From the NCBI GenBank assembly GCA_000526575.1, contig JAGI01000003.1, positions 62,001-126,000 on the forward strand: DNA of 64,000 nucleotides. The letters run 5' to 3'. Made by a program: the position numbers and the translations under genes. The notes beneath the pieces were generated by a model, which worked only from the letters and a program-made list of their open reading frames with translations, did no database searches and had not been told where the DNA came from. Of the stretch, positions 1 to 9,300 are shown one piece after another. How positions within the stretch are numbered: position 1 is the first letter of the stretch; each line of letters starts with the position of its first letter. The DNA comes from Clostridium sp. 12(A). GTDB taxonomy: Bacteria; Bacillota; Clostridia; Lachnospirales; Lachnospiraceae.

Positions 1-157
1 CCTGTGTGCTTCCATGATTCATTACCTTTGTTCGGATCATGACCTCATAGACAGCATCACCGATATATGCGAGAGCCAGAGGGGAATAGCTTTTGATATC
101 TACTTTCTTTAGATGCAGTGATTCTTTAAAGAAATCAGAAAATCCGTTCAGGGTCAT
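1..157 (-). CDS. mrnC: Mini-ribonuclease III (5' part only)
   Basis: The first 52 codons are present; the gene runs off the left edge. The translated start (MTLNGFSDFF) leads to SPLALAYIGDAVYEVMIR, the signature of the Mini-III RNase family, in which the Asp of IGDAVYE is a metal-binding catalytic residue. The family matures 23S rRNA in Firmicutes. The ATG shares one base with the cysS stop (TAATG), so it is translationally coupled to cysS; cysS-mrnC adjacency is common in Firmicutes. The rest of the gene cannot be judged. Confidence 0.88.
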   Translation of the reverse strand, partial: MTLNGFSDFFKESLHLKKVDIKSYSPLALAYIGDAVYEVMIRTKVMNHGSTQ

Positions 158-1560
158 TATACTCTCTTCCATTTTACACCTTCCCTGGTGTCCTCCAGAA
201 CAATGCCCTGCTCCAGTAATTTTCCACGAATCTCATCTGCAAGAGCGAAGTCCTTGTCTTTTCTTGCCTGCTGCCTTGCTTCTATCATGGCTTCAATTTC
301 TTCGTCAAGAATTTCTTCTTTCTTCTCTGCAATAATGCCGAGAACACCGCACAGCTTATCAATGGTTTCCTTTAAGTAGGTCACATATTCTCTTGAGCTG
401 TTTTCATCGGTAGTGGAATTGCTTAGTTTCACCAGTTCGAAAATGGCTGAAATCGCATCTGCCGTGTTGAAATCATCATCCATGGCAGCTTCATATTTGA
501 CGATCAGCTCTTCTACCGGCTTTTTCTCTTCTCCCTCACGAAGGGAATCTGTCTTTGCTACAGCTTCCAGATCCTTAAGCTTATCTACAGCTGTCAGAAT
601 GCGGTCCAAACCGTTTTTGGATGATTCCATTAAATCAGCGCTGAAATTAAGAGGACTTCTGTAGTGAGCACTGAGCATAAAGAAACGAAGTACCTGTAAA
701 TCATACTTTTCACCAATTTCTCTTACGGTAAAGAAGTTTCCAAGAGACTTTGACATCTTCTTGTTATCAACATTTAAAAAGGCATTGTGCATCCAGTATT
801 TTGCAAATTCTTTTCCGTTAGCCGCTTCACTCTGCGCAATCTCGTTCTCATGATGAGGGAAAATCAAATCTTCCCCACCTGCATGAATATCGATCTGGTC
901 TCCAAGATACTTTTTAGACATCACAGAGCATTCAATATGCCAGCCAGGTCTTCCCTCGCTCCAGGGTGACTCCCAATAAGGCTCCCCTTCTTTTTTCGGC
1001 TTCCAGAGAACAAAGTCAGAGGATTCTTCTTTTCCGTCTTCTCCGGTCACTTTAATTTCACGGAATCCTGACTGTAAATCTTCCAGGTTCTTATGGGACA
1101 GCTTTCCGTACTCCTTAAAAGACTTTGTACGGAAATAAACAGTACCGTCTGCCGCCTGATATGCATGGCCTTTTTCAACCAGACCTTTTATCATGTCAAG
1201 CATTCCACAGATTTCTTCTGTTGCCAGAGGATTTTTAGTCGCCGGCTTCACATTCAAAGCTTCCATATCTTTTTTGCACTCTTCAATGTAACGCTTGGAT
1301 ATGACATCTGAATCCACACCTTCCTCGATTGCCTTTTTGATGATTTTATCATCTACATCGGTAAAGTTGGATACATAATTAACCTCATAACCTTTATATT
1401 CAAAATATCTTCGTACGGTGTCAAAGACTATGATAGGCCTTGCGTTACCAATGTGTATAAAATTGTATACGGTAGGACCGCACACATACATCTTGACCTT
1501 TAACGGCTCCAATGGTACGAATTCTTCTTTTTGTCTGGATAATGTATTAAAAACCTTCAT
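157..1560 (-). CDS. cysS: Cysteinyl-tRNA synthetase
   Basis: Charges tRNA-Cys with cysteine in the cytoplasm. The 467 residues match the usual length. The class I HIGH motif is HIGN at residues 36-39 and KMSKS is at 268-272. The zinc site that selects cysteine is complete (C27 in CGPT, C211 in IECS, H236 and E240 in HHENE). An AGGAGGGAG ribosome site lies about 7 bases before the ATG. Upstream ispF is 27 bases away and downstream mrnC overlaps, giving an ispF-cysS-mrnC operon. Nothing unusual is seen. Confidence 0.97.
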   Translation of the reverse strand: MKVFNTLSRQKEEFVPLEPLKVKMYVCGPTVYNFIHIGNARPIIVFDTVRRYFEYKGYEVNYVSNFTDVDDKIIKKAIEEGVDSDVISKRYIEECKKDMEALNVKPATKNPLATEEICGMLDMIKGLVEKGHAYQAADGTVYFRTKSFKEYGKLSHKNLEDLQSGFREIKVTGEDGKEESSDFVLWKPKKEGEPYWESPWSEGRPGWHIECSVMSKKYLGDQIDIHAGGEDLIFPHHENEIAQSEAANGKEFAKYWMHNAFLNVDNKKMSKSLGNFFTVREIGEKYDLQVLRFFMLSAHYRSPLNFSADLMESSKNGLDRILTAVDKLKDLEAVAKTDSLREGEEKKPVEELIVKYEAAMDDDFNTADAISAIFELVKLSNSTTDENSSREYVTYLKETIDKLCGVLGIIAEKKEEILDEEIEAMIEARQQARKDKDFALADEIRGKLLEQGIVLEDTREGVKWKRV

Positions 1561-1587
1561 AAATATCTCCCTCCTGTTAATTGGTCT

Positions 1588-2133
1588 CTATCTTCCGCAG
1601 CAGCCTCCGGAACAGCCTCCGCAGCCGGAACCCATGATTTTATCATCATAACAGTAATCTTCCACAGAAGTAAGAAGGGTAATGGCCTGAGCTGAAATTC
1701 CCTCGCCGTTTCCGGTAAATCCAAGTCCTTCTTCCGTAGTGGCTTTTACATTCACCTTTCCTACCGGCAGATTCAGCGCATCTGCAATGTTCTCCATCAT
1801 CTGAGGGCGATAGGTAAGAAGCTTCGGTTTCTGTGCGATAATGGTGGCATCAATATTTTCAATAATATAGCCTCCCTCTTCCAAAAGCTTACCTGCCTGT
1901 TTTAAAAGCTCAATACTGGATACACCCTTATATGCAGGATCCTGATCCGGGAAATGCTCACCGATATCTCCCATGGCTGCCGCTCCAAAAAGAGCATCAA
2001 TAACAGCATGAACCAGTACATCCGCGTCAGAATGACCTAAAAGTCCTTTCTCATATGGAATCGTTACTCCTCCAATGATAAGATCTCTTCCTTCTACTAA
2101 TTTATGAACATCATATCCCTGTCCAATTCTCAT
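1588..2133 (-). CDS. ispF: 2-C-methyl-D-erythritol 2,4-cyclodiphosphate synthase with Cys-rich tail
   Basis: MEP-pathway enzyme making MEcPP, an isoprenoid precursor. The metal ligands D8, H10 and H42 ([14 protein letters not shown]) and the [10 protein letters not shown] segment are present. The core ends near residue 156, the normal family end. A further 25 residues contain C161, C171, C174, C178 and C179 in a Gly/Cys-rich stretch ending [11 protein letters not shown]. That tail is not part of the IspF fold and looks like a metal- or thiol-binding appendage. The gene lies between the lipid kinase (35 bases) and cysS (27 bases), probably in one operon. Confidence 0.95.
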   Translation of the reverse strand: MRIGQGYDVHKLVEGRDLIIGGVTIPYEKGLLGHSDADVLVHAVIDALFGAAAMGDIGEHFPDQDPAYKGVSSIELLKQAGKLLEEGGYIIENIDATIIAQKPKLLTYRPQMMENIADALNLPVGKVNVKATTEEGLGFTGNGEGISAQAITLLTSVEDYCYDDKIMGSGCGGCSGGCCGR

Positions 2134-2168
2134 AATATTTCCTTTCTTCTATATATATACATTCGCTG

Positions 2169-3095
2169 CTAAACAATCACCCGCAATTTTTTACTGATAC
2201 ACCGAATCTGCACATCCTTTTGACAAAAGCAGCTTTCCCCATCGGTATGAACTGCCATCGGCTGCTCCATGTGAATCGAGATTTCCTCACAAGTATAAAA
2301 ACGGATCCCTGTATTTGGTATCTTTCTTCCTAATAAAGAGCAGGCCAGTACAGGAATAAGCTTACGCTTCTTTCTGTTATTCATAATACAGATCGTAAGC
2401 TTTCCATCCTCAAAACTTGCACCGGGGGCAAACTTGAATCCACCGCCCTCGTAAGGATGAATGTGGGCTGATATAAAATACACGTGATTAAATTCTACTT
2501 TTTGAACACCATTTATAAGAACATGACCCTTAGACGGCTTCGCCAGGGCAAGCTGCTTGATTCCGATTAAAAGATAAGCCAGCCTTCCTATATGAATCTT
2601 GTGAAGCAGTCCTTTTGATTTTGAAAATAATATATTATGGCAAACAGCTGCATCCATACCGATTCCTGCACTTACAATGAATCGCCGGTGCGCCACTTCA
2701 CCGTCCCCATAGGTTATAACCCCATAATCCATTAATTTGTAATATTTTGGATGAAGAATCCTGTCAAGACAACGGACCGGGTTCCTGGGCAGTTTTAAAC
2801 TCCTTGCCAGATCATTACCCGATCCCGCAGGAATATACCCTAAGGTTATGGAACCACAAAAACAGAGTCCATCCAGAATCTCGTTCACTGTACCATCTCC
2901 GCCTACGGCAACAATCACATTGGATTCTTTACAGCCGTTTGTCAGTTTACTGGCATAAATCCTTGCATCTCCCGGCTTTTCCGTCAAATAAACTTCATAC
3001 TCCACACCGGAAGCTTCTAAGGCTCCCTTCAGCTTATTCCAGGTATTTTGTCCACGTCCGCAGCGTGAGTTAGGGTTTACAATAAAATAGTACAT
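2169..3095 (-). CDS. Diacylglycerol/lipid kinase family protein (DagK/YegS type)
   Basis: ATP-dependent lipid kinase of the DAGK catalytic family, 308 residues. GGDGT is at 65-69 and the second nucleotide motif PAGSGNDLAR is at 89-98; the N-terminal FIVNPNSRCGRG is also typical. Some members phosphorylate diacylglycerol to recycle phospholipid, others act on sphingosine-like or unknown lipids, so the substrate is not assigned. GGAGGG lies 5 bases before the ATG. It probably heads the operon continuing into ispF, cysS and mrnC. Confidence 0.88.
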   Translation of the reverse strand: MYYFIVNPNSRCGRGQNTWNKLKGALEASGVEYEVYLTEKPGDARIYASKLTNGCKESNVIVAVGGDGTVNEILDGLCFCGSITLGYIPAGSGNDLARSLKLPRNPVRCLDRILHPKYYKLMDYGVITYGDGEVAHRRFIVSAGIGMDAAVCHNILFSKSKGLLHKIHIGRLAYLLIGIKQLALAKPSKGHVLINGVQKVEFNHVYFISAHIHPYEGGGFKFAPGASFEDGKLTICIMNNRKKRKLIPVLACSLLGRKIPNTGIRFYTCEEISIHMEQPMAVHTDGESCFCQKDVQIRCISKKLRVIV

Positions 3096-3123
3096 GGGAT
3101 CCCTCCACTTTTTGCTATTTGTT

Positions 3124-3152
3124 AGTATACCATAAAACAGAAGAATTGAATA
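3124..3152 (-). promoter_or_regulatory. Probable sigma-A promoter of the lipid kinase-ispF-cysS operon
   Basis: On the minus strand a TATACT -10 box preceded by ATGG lies about 29 bases before the kinase start. The -35 region (TATTCA at 17 bases spacing) is weak. Inferred from consensus only. Confidence 0.4.
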
Positions 3153-3300
3153 TAAAAAAAAGGAAAAAGGTCAGCGAACCTTGTCAAAGCAAGGAGATAC
3201 GAATATTTTTCATTTTCTGTTTTTTCTTACTAACTTTATATTGCTCTTCTTTTTGACTTTTGATGAAAAAAATATAAATAATATGATACTACTTTTTTAC

Positions 3301-3350
3301 AAAACAAAAAAACACATTGAACCCGACTTAACGTCAGACTTTCAATGTGT
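3301..3350 (-). terminator. Rho-independent terminator of the tRNA operon
   Basis: Perfect 10-bp arms (3312-3321 and 3341-3350), with an extra CTGAC/GTCGG stem inside, followed on the minus strand by a T-rich run (complement of the A-run at 3301-3311). It lies just after tRNA-Met. Confidence 0.85.
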
Positions 3351-3356
3351 CGTTAA

Positions 3357-3430
3357 TAGCGGAAGGGAGATTCGAACTCTCGACACCACGGGTATGAACC
3401 GTGTGCTCTGGCCAACTGAGCTATTCCGCC
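3357..3430 (-). tRNA. tRNA-Met (CAT), elongator type
   Basis: 74-nt cloverleaf read on the minus strand. The acceptor GGCGGAA pairs with TTCCGCT and the discriminator is A. The D-arm is AGCTCAGTTGG, the anticodon arm CACGG-TTCATAC-CCGTG and the T-arm contains GTTCGAATC. The anticodon is CAT. It lacks the GGG/CCC anticodon stem and the 1-72 mismatch of an initiator, so it is elongator Met; a lysidine-modified Ile2 tRNA cannot be fully excluded. CCA is not encoded. Confidence 0.9.
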
Positions 3431-3465
3431 ATATGAAATTGTTTGATAAACGCTTTGTTTATCAG

Positions 3466-3538
3466 TGGGACCTACAGGGCTCGAACCTGTGACCCTCTGC
3501 TTGTAAGGCAGATGCTCTCCCAGCTGAGCTAAGATCCC
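3466..3538 (-). tRNA. tRNA-Val (TAC)
   Basis: 73-nt cloverleaf on the minus strand. The acceptor GGGATCT pairs with AGGTCCC with one G-T, the anticodon arm is TCTGC-CTTACAA-GCAGA (anticodon TAC) and the T-arm contains GGTTCGAGCC. CCA is not encoded. It is first in a two-tRNA operon with tRNA-Met. Confidence 0.94.
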
Positions 3539-3586
3539 AGTGCTTGTCAGGAGCTTTGTTTTTCTCTCGTTCCCGACTGCTTCATT

Positions 3587-3615
3587 AGTATAATATGAAT
3601 TGTATTAATTGTCAA
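3587..3615 (-). promoter_or_regulatory. Strong sigma-A promoter for the tRNA-Val/tRNA-Met operon
   Basis: Minus strand: TTGACA (3615-3610), exactly 17 bases, then TATACT (3592-3587), about 50 bases before tRNA-Val. A second TTGACA lies a little upstream. Close to consensus, as expected for stable RNA. Confidence 0.8.
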
Positions 3616-3720
3616 CACTTTTTTGTCAATTATTTTCTTTTTTTTCCATTTCTCTTAAAACCCTGATTCCTGCGAGGTTTTCTGCCCTTTTTCTTCTCCT
3701 GAAATAGACAAAGAACCACA

Positions 3721-3753
3721 AAAGCCGTCTTGGAGTACTCCTAAAACGGCTTT
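3721..3753. terminator. Terminator after the NYN-LOTUS gene
   Basis: Hairpin with AAAGCCGT/ACGGCTTT arms and a TTGGAGTACTCC-containing inner part, 11 bases past the stop codon of the minus-strand gene. The T-run is short (TTTT) on either strand. Confidence 0.65.
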
Positions 3754-3763
3754 TATAATCCAA

Positions 3764-4684
3764 TTATTCTTTTTTCAAAAATACCGCTTTGCTGTTGTTT
3801 TTATTCTCCCGCACTTCTAACATGGAAACGCTGTGGACAAATTTTGAAAATGTGGAATACCCGTAATCCTTTACCTTAAAGTCAGCAAACTTCCGGTGCA
3901 TACCATTGCCCAAAGCCGCAAGCTCCATTCCGTTTTTACCAGAACCCTTTACAAGCTTCACTGCAAATTCTTCCAGCTCCTGGCGTTTGGTACGATTGTC
4001 CTTCATTCGAACCGTCACCACATTGTTGGATTTTCTCAGCTCAAAGGAATCCATCTCTTCCAAAAATTTAGACAGAGAACTGTAGCCATAATTTCTCACG
4101 TCGAAATCGGAATACTTCTTTACCAAACGGTTCCCAATTTCTCCAAGTCCGGTCGCCTTATTCTTATCATCATTTTCCAAAATGATGGAGGTAATATCCT
4201 GCTCAATAACTTCTTTTCCAATGGCTCCGCCGCCGGTTCCCTCTTCATCCTGATCCAAAAGAACTTCCAGATTCGTAAAAACCGTACAGGCAGCACGGAA
4301 GGATTTGGGTGTCTTTTCTTCTCCCATACCAATGACTTCTTTTCCTGATTCCCGAAGCCTGCTTGCCAGACGGGTAAAATCACTGTCACTGGAAACGATA
4401 CAGAATCCATCCACATTGTCCGTATAAAGTAAGTCCATGGCATCAATAATAAGTGCGGAGTCTGTGGCATTCTTTCCAACGGTATTGGAAAACTGCTGAA
4501 TCGGGGTAATAGAATTTTCCAAAAGCTCCAGCTTCCACTTTCCCATCTGGGCGCTTGTCCAATCTCCATAAATTCGTTTGTAGGTAATGACCCCGTATCG
4601 TGTCATCTCATCCAGAATGCATGTAATGTACTTTGCTGAAATATTATCTGAATCAATTAAAACTGCAAATTTTTTGTCACTCAA
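3764..4684 (-). CDS. NYN-domain (PIN-like) protein with two C-terminal LOTUS/OST-HTH domains
   Basis: 306 residues. The N-terminal NYN/LabA domain (residues 5-140) keeps the acidic residues of PIN-fold nucleases: D11 (LIDSDN), D75 (NATDSALIIDAMD), and D100 and D102 (SSDSDFT). Two winged-helix LOTUS (OST-HTH) repeats follow at about 160-228 and 236-304, each with a D(V/F)xxYGYSxxSKF-like core. NYN enzymes cut RNA and LOTUS domains bind RNA (G-quadruplexes in some cases), so an RNA-processing or silencing role is inferred. The start is TTG, in frame after a GGGAG site. It is monocistronic, divergent from cotJ. Confidence 0.85.
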   Translation of the reverse strand: MSDKKFAVLIDSDNISAKYITCILDEMTRYGVITYKRIYGDWTSAQMGKWKLELLENSITPIQQFSNTVGKNATDSALIIDAMDLLYTDNVDGFCIVSSDSDFTRLASRLRESGKEVIGMGEEKTPKSFRAACTVFTNLEVLLDQDEEGTGGGAIGKEVIEQDITSIILENDDKNKATGLGEIGNRLVKKYSDFDVRNYGYSSLSKFLEEMDSFELRKSNNVVTVRMKDNRTKRQELEEFAVKLVKGSGKNGMELAALGNGMHRKFADFKVKDYGYSTFSKFVHSVSMLEVRENKNNSKAVFLKKE

Positions 4685-4822
4685 AACCCTGTTCTCCCGT
4701 CTTAATTTGTTTTCCCATATCCTGTCTTTGCTGTCATTTTTCTCTCGTCCTATTAATTATATTTCATTTTACCATTTATTACAATAACATGACAGTGGTT
4801 AAAATGGGAGAATTTTAGTCAA

Positions 4823-4850
4823 GTATTATCCTTTTATATGTTCATAATAA
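4823..4850 (+). promoter_or_regulatory. Possible sigma-E type promoter of cotJABC
   Basis: GTATTAT, 13 bases, then CATAATAA, about 40 bases before cotJA. This resembles the mother-cell sigma-E pattern (-10 CATA-type box) expected for cotJ, but the match is loose. Confidence 0.3.
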
Positions 4851-4889
4851 AAAAGAAGGTATTAAGACATCAATGAAAGGAGTGTTACT

Positions 4890-5087
4890 ATGAATACGAT
4901 TTCTTCTTCTGGATGTGACACATCAAAAAGACCCCCTGCAACACCATCGGAATCTGTTCACCTTGCAATTGCCACTGTTCCCATGCAGCCTTGGGAACAG
5001 CCTTATGACCCAGCAGCAGCTTTAAAACACGGAACTATTTTCCCTAGTCTTAATCTTCCATTTTACGTTACGGGAGGTGATTTGTAA
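4890..5087 (+). CDS. cotJA: Spore coat protein CotJA
   Basis: 65 residues, rich in Pro. It contains the family core VPMQPWEQPYDP and a C-terminal FPSLNLPF segment. CotJA is a small inner spore-coat component made in the mother cell. GAAAGGAG precedes the ATG. Its stop shares one base with the cotJB start (TAATG), so the genes are translationally coupled. It marks the organism as a spore former. Confidence 0.92.
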   Translation: MNTISSSGCDTSKRPPATPSESVHLAIATVPMQPWEQPYDPAAALKHGTIFPSLNLPFYVTGGDL

Positions 5088-5383
5088 TGGCAGACCGAAA
5101 CAATCTTCTGCAGCAGATCAACGAAATCAGTTTTACGGTCAATGATTTAAATTTATATCTGGACACTCATCCTCTGGATGAAAATGCGCTTGATGCTTTT
5201 AAAGAGGCCATGGAACAAAGAAAACAGCTTTTACAGACCTTTGCTGAAAACTTTGAACCTCTTACCATGAATTGCGTGTGCCCTGACACCAACAACAAAA
5301 GCCAGACAAAAACAAAATACCCGGATCAGAGACATTTTACCTGGTCGGATGGCCCGCTGCCGTGGGAAGGAGGAATGATATAA
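5087..5383 (+). CDS. cotJB: Spore coat protein CotJB
   Basis: 98 residues. The N-terminal helical part (LLQQINEISFTVNDLNLYLDTHP) and the EALDAFKEAM-like region are the CotJB family pattern; the C-terminus ends near a Trp-rich WSDGPLPWEGG stretch. It interacts with CotJA and CotJC in the coat of Bacillus. It overlaps cotJC by one base (TAATG). Confidence 0.92.
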   Translation: MADRNNLLQQINEISFTVNDLNLYLDTHPLDENALDAFKEAMEQRKQLLQTFAENFEPLTMNCVCPDTNNKSQTKTKYPDQRHFTWSDGPLPWEGGMI

Positions 5384-6003
5384 TGTGGACCTATGAAAAA
5401 AGATTACAGTTTCCAGTAAACATCAAAAATACCTGCCCTAAAACAGCATCTCTTATCATCAGCCAGTTTGGCGGACCAGATGGAGAATTAGCTGCCTCTA
5501 TGCGTTATCTTTCCCAAAGATATTCCATGCCATGCAAGGAAGTGGGAGGACTGTTAACCGATATCGGTACTGAGGAATTAGGACACTTGGAAATTATCTG
5601 TTCTATTATTTATCAGCTTACAAAGAATCTATCTGTGGAGCAGGCAAAGACAGCAGGCTTTGATGCCTACTATGTTGACCATACAACAGCTCTCTGGCCC
5701 ACTGCCGCTGCCGGAGTGCCGTTTAATGCATGTGAATTCCAGTCTAAGGGCGATGCCATCACTGATTTGATCGAGGATCTGGCAGCCGAACAAAAAGCCA
5801 GAACCACTTATGATAACCTGATCCGTATCATCCCAGACCCTGATGTAAGAGAACCCCTTAAATTCTTAAGAGCAAGGGAAGTCGTTCATTTCCAGAGATT
5901 CGGAGAAGCACTGGAAAATATCAAAGGGGATCTTGATGCAAAGAACTTCTATTATTTTAACCCTGAATTTGATAAGCAGTTTGTAAAGAAACCAGTGGAT
6001 TAA
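5383..6003 (+). CDS. cotJC: Spore coat protein CotJC, manganese-catalase family
   Basis: 206 residues from MWTYEKRLQFPV; an upstream in-frame ATG at 5362 was not used because AAGGAGG sits 7 bases before the 5383 ATG. The ferritin-like Mn-catalase fold keeps its metal ligands: E in GPDGELAASMRY, E and H in EELGHLE, and the later LAAEQKART and REVVHFQRFGEAL helices. It probably breaks down hydrogen peroxide in or on the spore coat. Last gene of the cotJ operon, followed by a terminator. Confidence 0.93.
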   Translation: MWTYEKRLQFPVNIKNTCPKTASLIISQFGGPDGELAASMRYLSQRYSMPCKEVGGLLTDIGTEELGHLEIICSIIYQLTKNLSVEQAKTAGFDAYYVDHTTALWPTAAAGVPFNACEFQSKGDAITDLIEDLAAEQKARTTYDNLIRIIPDPDVREPLKFLRAREVVHFQRFGEALENIKGDLDAKNFYYFNPEFDKQFVKKPVD

Positions 6004-6008
6004 ACCTA

Positions 6009-6050
6009 AGAAAAACCGGAAATGCAATGAGTGCAATTCCGGCTTTTCTT
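6009..6050. terminator. Bidirectional terminator between cotJC and the 6068 gene
   Basis: Near-perfect inverted repeat: AAGAAAAACCGGAAATGCA pairs with TGCAATTCCGGCTTTTCTT around an ATGAG loop. It serves both convergent units. Confidence 0.85.
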
Positions 6051-6067
6051 CTATATTAATGGTTTAT

Positions 6068-6376
6068 TTATTTTTGTTCTTCGTAGCTGTACTTTAACAG
6101 CTCATATATTTCATCGGTAACCGGATCATCTTTATAATATCCGTCTAAAAGTGTTATGATCTTTTTAGCAAACTCCGACGGAACCGGAAGATCTTTTACC
6201 GCCGTATGAAAATCCTCTTTCATCTGACTTACCATCTCCCGCTTTTGTGGAATCGCAAGACCAAATATCTTATAGAGCATTCCCATGGCTGCACAGGCCT
6301 CATTTGGTGAGGTCAGTGGTGCATTTTCAAATCTGGTTTTAATTTCTACCGCCTGTTTGTTGATGTAAAATATCAT
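6068..6376 (-). CDS. Hypothetical protein downstream of carB
   Basis: 102 residues, not recognised. It is mostly helical by eye, with no signal peptide or membrane segment and an acidic C-terminus (TDEIYELLKYSYEEQK). It starts 14 bases after carB, with AAGGA upstream of the ATG inside that short gap and carB 3' end, so it is probably the last gene of the carA-carB operon. A link to pyrimidine or arginine metabolism is only positional. Confidence 0.6.
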   Translation of the reverse strand: MIFYINKQAVEIKTRFENAPLTSPNEACAAMGMLYKIFGLAIPQKREMVSQMKEDFHTAVKDLPVPSEFAKKIITLLDGYYKDDPVTDEIYELLKYSYEEQK

Positions 6377-6390
6377 AAAATCACAATTCC

Positions 6391-9300
6391 TTATACATTT
6401 TTTACCTGTGCAATATCAATGAGTGTCAATTCTTTAGCCTTGTTTTCCATACTGGTCACTAAGGCCTGTGCCGTATCCAATGAGGTCAGGACCGTAACGC
6501 CGGTCTCAATGGCATTTCTGCGGATAATGAAACCGTCCTTGCTTCTGTCAGCGCCCTGAGGCGGTGTATCAATGACAAGGTCAATTTCATGTCCCAGAAT
6601 TAAATCCATGAGATTTGGAGATTCCTGTTCCAGCTTACGTACCATTAGTGCTTTTACCCCGTTGTCATTTAACACCTTAGCAGTGCCTGAGGTGGAGAAA
6701 ATCTTATAGCCCTGAGCCTGAAATCTTCTGGCGATTTCGATGATTTCCTCTTTATCAGAATCTTTTACGGTAATGATCATGTTCTTGTACTTTGGAAGCT
6801 TAATGCCTGCACCTGCAAAGGCTTTGTATAGCGCTTCGTTAAAGGTCTTTGCAATTCCAAGACATTCACCTGTGGATTTCATCTCAGGTCCCAGGCTGAT
6901 ATCAGCGCCACGGATCTTTTCAAAGGAGAATACCGGCATTTTTACTGCGATGTAATCGGCTTCGGGCTGGAGACCTGGCTCATAGCCAAGTTCCTTAATG
7001 GAATGTCCGCAGATTACCTGAGTTGCAAGCGGTACAATTGGAATTCCAGTTACCTTACTGATGTACGGTACGGTACGGGAGGAACGTGGATTTACCTCAA
7101 TGACGTAAACGTCGCTTCCGCAGACAATGAACTGAATGTTGATCATTCCTTTTACATGAAGGGCTCTTGCAAGCCTTCTGGTGTATTCTACCAGCTTTTC
7201 CTTTACTTCATGGTCAATGCTCTGGGCCGGATATACCGAGATACTGTCTCCGGAATGGACACCAGCACGCTCAATATGCTCCATGATTCCTGGTATCAGA
7301 ATATCTTCCCCGTCGCAGACTGCGTCAACTTCAATCTCTTTTCCCATGATATATTTATCGACCAGAATCGGGTGTTCCTGAGCGATCTGGTTGATGATTC
7401 CGATAAATTCGTCTACATCCTGATCAGAGATTGCAATCTGCATTCCCTGGCCGCCTAATACATAGGAAGGTCTTACAAGGACCGGATAACCCAGCTTGTT
7501 CGCGGCTTCCTTTGCTTCTTCCGCTGTAAATACGGTATGTCCAGCTGGTCTTGGGATCTCACACTCTTCCAGTATCTTATCAAACAGCTCTCTGTCCTCT
7601 GCTGCGTCTACATCTTCTGCTGCCGTTCCAAGAATGGGAACGCCCATCTTCATAAGAGCTTCTGTCAGTTTAATGGCAGTCTGTCCGCCGAACTGTACCA
7701 CTGCTCCGTCTGGCTTTTCCACATCAACAATGCTTTCCACGTCTTCCGGAGTCAGAGGCTCAAAATAAAGCTTATCTGCAATGTCAAAGTCCGTACTTAC
7801 GGTTTCCGGATTGTTGTTTACGATGATTGTCTCATATCCTTCTTTGCTGAAGCTCCAGGTGCTGTGTACGGAACAGTAATCGAATTCAATTCCCTGGCCG
7901 ATACGAATCGGGCCGGAACCAAGGACAAGAACCTTTTTTCTTCCGGAAGTCTGAATGGCTTCATTCTCACTTCCAAAGCAGGAGTAGTAATAAGGGGTTT
8001 CAGCCGCAAACTCAGCTGCACAGGTATCTACCATCTTAAAGGCCGCTGTGATTCCATTTTCTTTTCTTCTGTCATGAATTTCTTCCACAGAAACTCCTGT
8101 CAGTCTTGATATCACCGTATCCGGGAACTCCAGACGCTTTGCTTCTTTTAACAGCTCTGTGGTAAGAGGGCCTTTTTTCAGAGCCTCTTCCATCTCTATC
8201 AGAATGGCAAGCTTATCAATGAACCAGACATCAATTTTTGTAATGTCATGTATGCTCTCATAGGAGAAGCCTCTTCTCAGTGCTTCTGCAATGACCCAGA
8301 TTCTTCTGTCATCTACAAGATGAAGGGTCTCTGTCAGTTCTTCATCGGTAAGACCTGTAAAATCATAAGACATAAGGCTGTCCACATGCTGCTCCAAGGA
8401 ACGAATGGCCTTCATTAAGCCGCCTTCGAAGTTGGTACAGATACTCATGACCTCGCCGGTTGCCTTCATCTGAGTCCCCAGGGTTCTCTTTGCGCTTAAG
8501 AATTTGTCAAAAGGAAGTCTTGGCATCTTAACCACGCAGTAGTCAAGCATTGGCTCAAAGCTTGCGTAGGTTTTTTTCGTTACTGCATTCTTGATCTCGT
8601 CCAGAGTATAGCCTAATGCGATCTTTGCTGCTACCTTTGCAATGGGGTATCCAGTTGCCTTGGAAGCAAGAGCAGAGGAACGGCTCACACGAGGATTTAC
8701 CTCAATCACGCAGTATTCAAAGCTGTCCGGGTGGAGGGCATACTGTACGTTACAGCCGCCTGTAATCCCCAGCTCGCTGATGATCTTTAAGGCAGAGGTA
8801 CGAAGCATCTGGTATTCCTTATCTCCCAGGGTCTGGGAAGGAGCTACAACGATGCTGTCACCAGTATGAACGCCGACCGGATCAAGGTTTTCCATATTAC
8901 ATACGGTAATCACGTTTCCAGCGCCGTCACGCATTACTTCATATTCCACTTCTTTCCAGCCAGAGATACAGCGTTCTACAAGAACCTGACCAACTCGGCT
9001 CAAACGAAGTCCATTTTCTAAAATCTCACGGCACTGAGCCGGATTCTCGGCAATACCGCCGCCGGAACCGCCCAGAGTGTAGGCTGGTCGTAGTACGATG
9101 GGATATCCGATCTCTTTGGCAATTCTCAAACCGTCTTCTACGTTCTCAACGATATCAGAAGGAGCTACCGGTTCCCCGATCTTCTCCATGGTCTCTTTAA
9201 ACATCTCACGATCTTCTGCCTTCTTAATGGTAAGGGCAGTCGTTCCAATGAGACGAACGTTGTGCTTTTTTAAAAATCCGCTGTCTTCTAACTCCATAGC

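Noticed and set aside
3181-3492. Plus-strand reading frame across the tRNA genes
   Set aside because: It reads through two tRNA genes and a terminator on the opposite strand and has no ribosome site.
7537-8109. Long plus-strand frame inside carB
   Set aside because: Entirely antisense to a clear carB; no ribosome site or known motif.
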